DNA from: Candidatus Dojkabacteria bacterium
GTDB taxonomy: Bacteria; Patescibacteriota; Dojkabacteria; SC72
DNA length: 5,003 nt
NCBI GenBank assembly: GCA_012511375.1
Contig: JAAZGF010000096.1
Location: forward strand, 1-5,003
Direction: 5' to 3'
This document shows, piece by piece, positions 1 to 5,003 of this stretch. Under the pieces are notes generated by a model. That model saw only the letters and a program-made list of their open reading frames with translations, had not been told where the DNA came from and made no database searches. Position 1 is the first letter of the stretch, and every line of letters starts with the position of its first letter. The translations under genes were made by a program, and so were the position numbers.

Positions 1-1332
1 GAGGATTCATTAAATGATCTTGTAGGATTAGGAACAGATTTAGTAATAACGGTAGATTGTGGGATTAGGGATAAAGAGATTATACAAAAGTTTAAAAAAG
101 AAAAAGAGATAGATTTTCTTGTAACTGATCATCATCAACCTCCAGAAGATATAGCCGAAGGTCTTGATTACACTGTTGTTCATCAGATGTTTCCTAAAAA
201 GGAGTACCCATATCTTGAGATTTCTGGAACGACAGTTGCATATTTGCTAATACAGGCCTTAATAGAGGAAATAGGTATGGATAGTAACCCTCAGTACGGT
301 CTAGATCTTGTAGCCTTAAGTACAGTAACCGATGTAATGCCTTTGACTGGGATGAATAGAGTAGTAGTAAAGTTGGGATTAGAGGAGGTTAGAAAGGGAG
401 AGAGGCTAGGTTTAAGAATGTTAGCCCTTAGGGCAGGAATTCAACCAGAGAGTATTGGTACCTACCATTTAGGCTTTGTACTTGGTCCTAGAATTAATGC
501 TTCTGGTAGGATTGATTCCCCAATGGAGGCACTTCGTCTTTTGGTAAGTAGTGATGAACAGCAGTGCAAAGACATTGCAAACAGATTAGAAACAGTAAAT
601 TTCAATAGACAGCAGATGACAAATAAAATATTTGAAGAGGCAAGGGAGATAACTCAAGGGATTTCAGATAATATTCTTTTTGCTACAGGACTGGATTGGC
701 ATGAAGGAATAATTGGACTTGTCGCTGGTAAGTTACAGGAAGAGTACTACAAACCTACTGTTGTAGTTACGAAAAAAAACGGTCTCGTAAAAGGTTCAGC
801 ACGTAGTATTAAGGGATTTAATATAACAAAAGCATTAGAAAAGTTTAATAAATACCTAGAAAGATATGGGGGACATGAGTTAGCAGCAGGATTTACTACC
901 TCTGAGAAAAACTTTGACAAATTAATGAAATTGATGACAGAGTATGCAAATAAGGTTTTGAAAGAAAAGGATCTTGTCCCTAAACTAGAAATAGAAATCC
1001 TTCTAGACTTGGTAGATGTAAAGAAAGAATTAGTAAAGGATTTAAACAAGTTAGAACCTTTAGGGTTTGGGAATCCTAAGCCGTATGTATGTTTAGAAAA
1101 ATTAAATATTTCACAAGCCTCTGTTATAGGGAAAGATGGAGACCATTTAAAGCTTTTTGTAAAAGATGAAGATGGGAAACAATTAACTCTTTTGCTTTTT
1201 AGATGCAATGAGGATATAGAGCTGCTTAAAGAAGGAGACATTATAGATGTAGTAGGCTTTCCAGATATTAATGTGTGGAATGGACAAGAGAGCTTGCAAT
1301 TTAACGTTAAGGAGTGGAGATACAGTAGTTAG
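1..1332 (+). CDS. recJ: Single-stranded-DNA-specific exonuclease RecJ, 5' end missing (partial)
   Basis: RecJ is a 5'-to-3' single-strand DNA exonuclease of the DHH phosphoesterase family that acts in the cytoplasm in recombination and mismatch or base-excision repair. The reading frame is open from base 1, so the ATG at 187 is an internal methionine and not the start. In the 443 visible codons, VDCGI (18-22) and TDHHQP (42-47, the DHH motif) are metal-binding motifs. D111 in STVTDVMPL is a further conserved aspartate. The DHHA1 part shows GPRINASGRID (162-172), WHEG (233-236), GSARS (265-269) and GGH (290-292). EPLGFGNPKP (352-361) lies within the C-terminal OB-fold domain (about 330-443). 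Family members run about 560-580 residues, so about 115-130 N-terminal residues, including the first DxD motif, lie off the window. The TAG stop overlaps the aspS stop. One small oddity is SGTTVAY (75-81) where many RecJ proteins have a glycine/alanine-rich version. Identification is secure. Confidence 0.96.
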   Translation, partial: EDSLNDLVGLGTDLVITVDCGIRDKEIIQKFKKEKEIDFLVTDHHQPPEDIAEGLDYTVVHQMFPKKEYPYLEISGTTVAYLLIQALIEEIGMDSNPQYGLDLVALSTVTDVMPLTGMNRVVVKLGLEEVRKGERLGLRMLALRAGIQPESIGTYHLGFVLGPRINASGRIDSPMEALRLLVSSDEQQCKDIANRLETVNFNRQQMTNKIFEEAREITQGISDNILFATGLDWHEGIIGLVAGKLQEEYYKPTVVVTKKNGLVKGSARSIKGFNITKALEKFNKYLERYGGHELAAGFTTSEKNFDKLMKLMTEYANKVLKEKDLVPKLEIEILLDLVDVKKELVKDLNKLEPLGFGNPKPYVCLEKLNISQASVIGKDGDHLKLFVKDEDGKQLTLLLFRCNEDIELLKEGDIIDVVGFPDINVWNGQESLQFNVKEWRYSS

Positions 1333-2666
1333 TCTTTTACATCAAACCTTCTTCCTAAACGATTTGGAGTATTGGGTAAAAAGCTTGTTTCCAAAACAGT
1401 AGAGTAGCCTAATAATTTCATTAAAAATCTTTCTGTACCTATTGCAAAACCTCCATGTGGAGGACAGCCGTATCTAAAATAGTCGAAATACTCTTGTAAT
1501 GTTTCAGTTTTGATTCCTCTCTCCTCTGCATTCTTTATTAGATGCTCTGTTCTGTGTTCTCGTTGTGCTCCCGTTGTTATCTCAACCCCCTTCCATAGCA
1601 AATCAAAACCAAGAGCGTATTCCTGATTGTGAGGATCTTTCATGTGGTAAAAAGCTCTTTTGTCATGAGGAAATTCTGTAACAAACAAGAATTCACTTCC
1701 ACTCTCTTCTTCTACTATTTTAGAAAGAGCTCTCTCTTCTTCTGGAGAGAAGTCCCCATCATCCTTACTTGGAATATTTGCTTTTGCTAATTTTTCTTTT
1801 GCTTCCTTTACAGTTAAGTATTCAAATTTGTTTTGAGGTTTTTTAACTTCAATTCCAAAGAGTTCTTTAATTTGATCTCCAAATTTTTCTTCTATCTTTT
1901 CCAATGTGAAAGTAAGCATTTCTTCTTCAAAATCACAGACATCTCTAAAAGAATCTATATATGCCATCTCAATATCAAAACTGGTATATTCGGTTAGATG
2001 TCTAGTAGTGTAGGATTTCTCAGCCCTAAAAGCTGGTCCAATACTAAAGACTCTCTCAATATCACTAGCAATAGCCATCTGTTTATGGAACTGTGGAGAT
2101 TGTGCTAAATATGCTTTCCTGTCAAAATACTTTACTTCAAAAACATTTGCTCCTCCCTCAGAAGCAACCCCTAAAATTTTAGGAGTATGAATTTGAATAA
2201 AATTATTTTGGATACAGAATTCTCTTAGCTTTTCAAAGAAAAAGGATGAAACTTCCACCATTAAACTATTTTTATTAGAGCGCAAATCAATCCACCTGTA
2301 ATCTAATCTTTGTTCTAAAGCTGTAAGATTATTTTTATACTCTTCCTCTATAACAATGGGCAAAGGTGTTTCAGAAAGAGAATCTATGATTACTTCCTCT
2401 ATCTCAACCTCATATCCTAAAGTTACCTGTTTTGCTTCTTTTACTAATCCTATGATGCTTACTATAGATTCGGGGGTTACAGATTTAAGTGTTTTTACTA
2501 GCTCCTTGTTATTTCCTTCCCAAGCAACACACTGTACGATTCCAGTTCTATCCTTGATCATTAAAAAAACTATTTTGCCTTGATTCCTAATTGTGCTAAC
2601 CCTCCCTTGGATTCTTACTTGGTTACCTATTTTTTCTTTTAAATCAGATATTAAGACTCTTTCCAT
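1329..2666 (-). CDS. aspS: Aspartate--tRNA ligase, archaeal/eukaryotic type (possibly non-discriminating)
   Basis: This class II synthetase charges tRNA-Asp with aspartate, using ATP, in the cytoplasm. At 445 residues it matches the archaeal/eukaryotic type. The usual bacterial enzyme is about 590 residues with an inserted GAD domain, which is absent here. An N-terminal OB-fold anticodon-binding domain (about 1-105) is followed by RLDYRWIDLR (120-129), motif 1 in the helix before HTPKI (160-164), and the flipping-loop region ASEGGANVF (168-176). QSPQ (189-192) binds aspartate. Motif 2 starts at FRAE (213-216) and runs to DIEMA (231-235). ITTGAQREHR (363-372) and motif 3 GGFAIGTERF (405-414) follow. 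DIEMAYI and GAQREH favour AspRS over AsnRS. The C-terminus reads SFLPNTPNRLGRR instead of the usual LFPRDxxRLxP ending. The ATG at 2666 gives the expected family N-terminus, but no Shine-Dalgarno precedes it. The gene lies 38 bp downstream of a same-strand membrane-protein gene and ends tail-to-tail with recJ. Confidence 0.95.
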   Translation of the reverse strand: MERVLISDLKEKIGNQVRIQGRVSTIRNQGKIVFLMIKDRTGIVQCVAWEGNNKELVKTLKSVTPESIVSIIGLVKEAKQVTLGYEVEIEEVIIDSLSETPLPIVIEEEYKNNLTALEQRLDYRWIDLRSNKNSLMVEVSSFFFEKLREFCIQNNFIQIHTPKILGVASEGGANVFEVKYFDRKAYLAQSPQFHKQMAIASDIERVFSIGPAFRAEKSYTTRHLTEYTSFDIEMAYIDSFRDVCDFEEEMLTFTLEKIEEKFGDQIKELFGIEVKKPQNKFEYLTVKEAKEKLAKANIPSKDDGDFSPEEERALSKIVEEESGSEFLFVTEFPHDKRAFYHMKDPHNQEYALGFDLLWKGVEITTGAQREHRTEHLIKNAEERGIKTETLQEYFDYFRYGCPPHGGFAIGTERFLMKLLGYSTVLETSFLPNTPNRLGRRFDVKD

Positions 2667-2704
2667 ATTCGAGTATTATATATTATTCAAATTAACTTTT
2701 GTAT
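2667..2704 (-). promoter_or_regulatory. Candidate aspS promoter (TATAAT at 2675-2680 on the minus strand), leaderless spacing
   Basis: Read on the minus strand, the 38-bp gap before aspS contains a perfect TATAAT (+ strand ATTATA, 2675-2680). Only 8 nt separate this box from the aspS ATG, the spacing expected if transcription starts at or within a base or two of the A of the start codon. No good TTGACA-like -35 is present: TACAAA is the hexamer at 17-bp spacing. No GGAGG-like site is found. The gap is so AT-rich that a chance match is plausible, and aspS could instead be transcribed from the upstream gene's promoter. Confidence 0.35.
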
Positions 2705-4033
2705 CTAAAAGAACATTGTTGGGCTAGAAGAAGTATCTACTACCTCAGGAGCCTTCATTTCAATCTTGTCTTGGACAATATCGTAATTAATAGCTGGGTA
2801 GAAGAAATCAAAAGTTCCCTTTGTGTCATCATGAAATATTGCTTCTCCTGAAATTAAGTAAACAGGTTGGAGATACTCAAGCTCTTCTCTATCTTCAAAA
2901 TAGACGATAAAGATATCTAAAATGATAAACTTTTTAACAGCTTTTGGCATGTAATCAACAACATCGTCAGCCCCTGTATTAGATAGGTAAACTAGACTTC
3001 CCTCGCCCTGCTGTATCATTTCAGTAGCATATTCTGGGTCTACTAGTTTATATGTCCCACATGCCTCTGCCGCAATAGGTCTGTATGTGTAATCTATTTG
3101 ATATATTTTACTTACTCTTGTTGGGACTCCTGTAATAGTAGGACCAACATATACAGAAATATTAGCTCTTTGAGTTTGAGGAAAAGAAACTAAGGTGTTA
3201 AATGTAAATATGCCAAGCCTACCATCAGTTGCAGTACTTGTTTCTTCCGTTGGTTCTATTAAAGTTCTTCTGGAGAAATCTCGAACCATTTTTTCCGCAT
3301 TCTCTATATTAGATGGTATTGTTATCATAGATTTAATTCTGATTAAATCTACCCTTATCAAATCAGCTTCTGCTAGAGAGTGAGCTTTACTAAAAGATCC
3401 ATCAGGATTTATATTTATCAACGTAGTTCTGTGGTTACCACTAGTATAATCAGAAGGAAATACCCCTAAACTATTTAAAGCATTTACAGCTATTGATTTT
3501 GCTTCCTGTTCTGAAGGAAGAGCACTAGATGCTGAGCTTTCTCTCATAACGGAGGTATCTGTTTTAAGAGTAAAGTTAAGATTCTTGGCTTCCACTTCCA
3601 ATGTTCTACCTGCTGCTCGGTCTGTCCACTTGTATCCTTGTGTACTCACCCTCTCTATAACATCAGGATCAAAACCCATTGCTTTTGCAAGTATTTTAGC
3701 GTCAGCTTGTGCAGTAAGAGATTGAGAGCGATTATTGAATTTGTAAACATTAATGATTTCAGGAAGAGAATCAATTTTTCCTGTATCTGTTTTAATGTCA
3801 AAGCTCAGCTCAGTTCCATCTGCAAACTGTAAGCTAGGTATTTGCAACCTGTTTTCCAAAAATTCTTCTTTGTGTTGGGTACAAGCGAAATTTGGCTCAA
3901 GGTATTGAGGCATTACGACTTCAATGTTGCTGTTCATCACTATAACGAGAATTATAATGACGACGATAATTAATGCTCCCAGAGCTATTACTCCTAATCT
4001 TTTTGTCCAGAATGATGCCTCGGTTAGAGTCAT
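2705..4033 (-). CDS. Membrane-anchored extracytoplasmic protein of unknown function, possibly PepSY/YycI-like
   Basis: I do not recognise this 442-residue protein by name. It has a short cytoplasmic N-terminus (1-12, with K11 R12), one strong transmembrane segment (about 13-33, rich in I, V and L) and then about 409 residues expected outside the membrane. There is no second membrane segment and no lipobox, so it is an N-anchored bitopic protein and not a lipoprotein. The outer part has alternating helices and strands. One unit lies around VYKFNNRSQSLTAQADAKIL (97-116), and another at 174-191 contains EQEAKSIAVNALNSLG. A C-terminal stretch, YLQPVYLISGEAIF (387-400) to FFYPAI (410-415), resembles the strand pattern of PepSY/YycI-type domains. 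That resemblance is by eye and weak. Only two cysteines exist, C51 and C325. The start ATG at 4033 is supported by the membrane segment following directly. The stop is TAG. It shares a divergent spacer with gltX and lies upstream of aspS. No enzymatic motif was seen. Confidence 0.88.
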   Translation of the reverse strand: MTLTEASFWTKRLGVIALGALIIVVIIILVIVMNSNIEVVMPQYLEPNFACTQHKEEFLENRLQIPSLQFADGTELSFDIKTDTGKIDSLPEIINVYKFNNRSQSLTAQADAKILAKAMGFDPDVIERVSTQGYKWTDRAAGRTLEVEAKNLNFTLKTDTSVMRESSASSALPSEQEAKSIAVNALNSLGVFPSDYTSGNHRTTLININPDGSFSKAHSLAEADLIRVDLIRIKSMITIPSNIENAEKMVRDFSRRTLIEPTEETSTATDGRLGIFTFNTLVSFPQTQRANISVYVGPTITGVPTRVSKIYQIDYTYRPIAAEACGTYKLVDPEYATEMIQQGEGSLVYLSNTGADDVVDYMPKAVKKFIILDIFIVYFEDREELEYLQPVYLISGEAIFHDDTKGTFDFFYPAINYDIVQDKIEMKAPEVVDTSSSPTMFF

Positions 4034-4041
4034 GCTATAAT
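4033..4041 (+). promoter_or_regulatory. Candidate perfect extended -10 promoter for gltX
   Basis: The bases TGCTATAAT are an exact TG-N-TATAAT extended -10 element facing gltX. A start site about 7 nt downstream (near 4048) would leave a leader of about 41 nt before the gltX ATG. No TTGACA-like hexamer lies 16-18 bp upstream, which extended -10 promoters can tolerate. Its first base is the last base of the complemented start codon of the leftward membrane-protein gene (4031-4033), so the promoter abuts and slightly overlaps that coding region. Confidence 0.5.
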
Positions 4042-4048
4042 CTTATCA
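4040..4048 (-). promoter_or_regulatory. Candidate extended -10 promoter for the membrane-protein gene
   Basis: On the minus strand the bases read TGATAAGAT, which is TG-N-TAAGAT. This is an extended -10 with four of six matches to TATAAT. Six bases separate it from the ATG at 4033, so transcription would start at the initiating A and give a leaderless mRNA. No ribosome binding site is visible before this gene, which fits. No clear -35 hexamer was found. It overlaps by two bases the opposite-facing box at 4033-4041. The match is moderate and the region AT-rich, so this is tentative. Confidence 0.35.
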
Positions 4049-4071
4049 CACTTAATTAAACTATCAACCAA

Positions 4072-4077
4072 TATATT
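4072..4077 (+). promoter_or_regulatory. Alternative weak -10 box (TATATT) close to gltX
   Basis: TATATT is a five-of-six match to TATAAT, with 12 bases before the gltX ATG at 4090. A start about 7 nt on would give a leader of only about 5 nt, so gltX could have a near-leaderless transcript from here. It forms part of the palindrome AATATATT (4070-4077). There is no TG extension and no -35, and the spacer is almost entirely A and T, so it is less convincing than the box at 4033-4041. Confidence 0.2.
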
Positions 4078-4089
4078 AACAGTATTACA

Positions 4090-5003
4090 ATGAGAACTGA
4101 AGAGCAAAATATACAGTTAGCGGAAATGCTTTTTCCAAAAACTAAAAAAACAGCAAAAGATGTTTTTAATAGCTTTCCAAAAAGAAAACTTAAAGAGGGA
4201 GAAATGGTTTTAAGGTTTGCACCAAGCCCTACAGGATTTATTCATATTGGGAATATCTATACTGGAATGATATGTGTTAAGTTTGCAAAACAAAGCAATG
4301 GAGTTTCAATATTAAGAATAGAGGATACAGACAAGGAGAGAGAGATAGAGAATGGAGTGACTATGATCGTGGAGGGGTTAAAGGGTTTTGGTGTTGAGTT
4401 TGATGAGGGGATGATATCAGAAGATAAATGGGAGGGAGTTTACGGCCCATACATACAGAGTAAGAGGTTAGATATATATGAGGTTTTTGCTAAAGAGCTT
4501 GTGTCAAAAGGATTAGCATACCCCTGTTTCCTTACAGAGGAAGAGTTAGAAGATATGAGAAAGACACAATCAGAATTAAATGTAAGAACAGGCTGTTATG
4601 GTAAATGGAGTATATGGAGGGATGCAGATATCAATGATATTCAGGAGAGAATAAATAAAGGAGAGAAATTTGCGATAAGGCTTTACTCTAGAGGGAATTA
4701 TGACAATACATTTGAGCTAGAAGATTTAACAAAGGGTAGAGTTACCATTAGAGAGAATGATATGGATGCGATATTATTAAAATCGGATCATTTTCCTACA
4801 TATCATTTTGCACATCCCATTGATGACACCCTTATGGGTATAACTCACGTTCTTAGAGGAGATGAGTGGTTCTCTTCAGTAGCACTGCATATTGAAATAT
4901 TTAATGCTTTAGGATTTACCTATCTACCGTATGCCCACCTATCTCCATTAATGAAGATGGATGATGGGAAAAAGAGGAAACTGAGTAAAAGGAAAGATCC
5001 AGA
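4090..5003 (+). CDS. gltX: Glutamate--tRNA ligase, 3' end missing (partial)
   Basis: GluRS is a class I synthetase that charges tRNA-Glu in the cytoplasm. The frame runs from the ATG at 4090 to the window edge, giving 304 full codons. The Rossmann-fold catalytic core shows RFAPSPTGFIHIGN (42-55), where HIGN is the HIGH signature. RIEDTD (76-81), GPYIQSKR (119-126), YPCF (144-147), YGKW, PTYHFAH (236-242) and RGDEW (256-260) follow. KLSKR (297-301) is the KMSKS loop. About 41 residues precede the core, including LAEMLFPKTKKTAKDVF and PKR (30-32). Clostridial-type GluRS proteins carry a similar lead-in, which supports this start. The enzyme is normally about 480-550 residues, so the C-terminal anticodon-binding domain is outside the window. 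Whether it also charges tRNA-Gln cannot be judged because the deciding residues are missing. No Shine-Dalgarno lies before the start. It is transcribed divergently from the membrane-protein gene, 56 bp away. Confidence 0.96.
   Translation, partial: MRTEEQNIQLAEMLFPKTKKTAKDVFNSFPKRKLKEGEMVLRFAPSPTGFIHIGNIYTGMICVKFAKQSNGVSILRIEDTDKEREIENGVTMIVEGLKGFGVEFDEGMISEDKWEGVYGPYIQSKRLDIYEVFAKELVSKGLAYPCFLTEEELEDMRKTQSELNVRTGCYGKWSIWRDADINDIQERINKGEKFAIRLYSRGNYDNTFELEDLTKGRVTIRENDMDAILLKSDHFPTYHFAHPIDDTLMGITHVLRGDEWFSSVALHIEIFNALGFTYLPYAHLSPLMKMDDGKKRKLSKRKDP

Noticed and set aside
187..189. ATG at 187 as the start of recJ
   Set aside because: The frame stays open to base 1, and the upstream codons encode the essential VDCGI and DHH motifs, so this ATG is internal.
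747..1241. 164-codon open frame on the minus strand, antisense to recJ
   Set aside because: It lies wholly inside the well-supported recJ frame. Its product is a low-complexity S/F/K-rich string with no domain, as expected for the complement of an AT-rich, lysine- and glutamate-rich gene.
1300..1400. Possible bidirectional terminator at the recJ/aspS junction
   Set aside because: No stem-loop followed by a T-run was found on either strand, so no terminator is claimed.
2356..2583. 75-codon plus-strand open frame inside aspS
   Set aside because: It is opposite a conserved synthetase domain, has no ribosome binding site or recognisable domain, and has the S/T/I-rich composition of a shadow frame.
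3195..3383. 62-codon plus-strand open frame inside the membrane-protein gene
   Set aside because: It is short, without start signals or a domain, and overlaps a longer gene with a coherent membrane-anchor topology.
3638..3832. 64-codon cysteine-containing plus-strand open frame inside the membrane-protein gene
   Set aside because: The cysteines are scattered with no CxxC pairing, and it is fully covered by the opposite-strand gene. It is best read as a shadow.
4334..4356. GA-rich run in gltX that looks like a simple repeat
   Set aside because: It codes for the conserved region just after RIEDTD (KEREIENG) and reflects lysine, glutamate and arginine codons, not a repeat element.

Overview
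The window is an AT-rich (roughly two-thirds A+T by eye), gene-dense piece of chromosome carrying four protein genes, two of them cut by the window edges. The genes resemble those of bacteria with small genomes. The evidence is a RecJ exonuclease, an archaeal/eukaryotic-type aspartyl-tRNA synthetase of 445 residues without the bacterial GAD insert, a clostridial-style GluRS with an N-terminal lead-in, and a bitopic cell-surface protein of unrecognised function. Very short spacers (38 and 56 bp), a tail-to-tail overlap and heavy AGA/AGG use for arginine fit a candidate-phyla-radiation (Patescibacteria) genome or a low-GC Clostridia-like lineage. This placement is inference, not proof. The code looks standard: complete genes stop with TAG or TAA, and I saw no in-frame TGA in about 1,630 codons.

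Layout, left to right. Bases 1-1332 (+) hold the C-terminal three quarters of recJ, from just before the VDCGI motif to the end of the OB-fold domain. It converges with aspS (1329-2666, -), and their stop codons overlap by 4 bp. Upstream of aspS on the same strand, across a 38-bp gap, is a 442-residue membrane-anchored extracytoplasmic protein (2705-4033, -). A 56-bp divergent intergenic region (4034-4089) separates it from gltX (4090 to the right edge, +), which is cut just after the KLSKR catalytic loop.

There is no obvious joint pathway. The two synthetases supply charged tRNAs, RecJ acts in DNA repair and recombination, and the 442-residue protein sits at the cell surface. The most interesting non-coding signal is in the divergent spacer. 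A perfect extended -10 box facing gltX overlaps an extended -10-like box facing the surface-protein gene, so the two promoters probably cannot be occupied at the same time. None of the three visible start codons has a convincing Shine-Dalgarno sequence, and two of them sit at the spacing expected for leaderless transcripts. I found no mobile element, CRISPR array, RNA gene, repeat array or clear terminator hairpin. On the evidence visible here this is an ordinary housekeeping region, not a new system.
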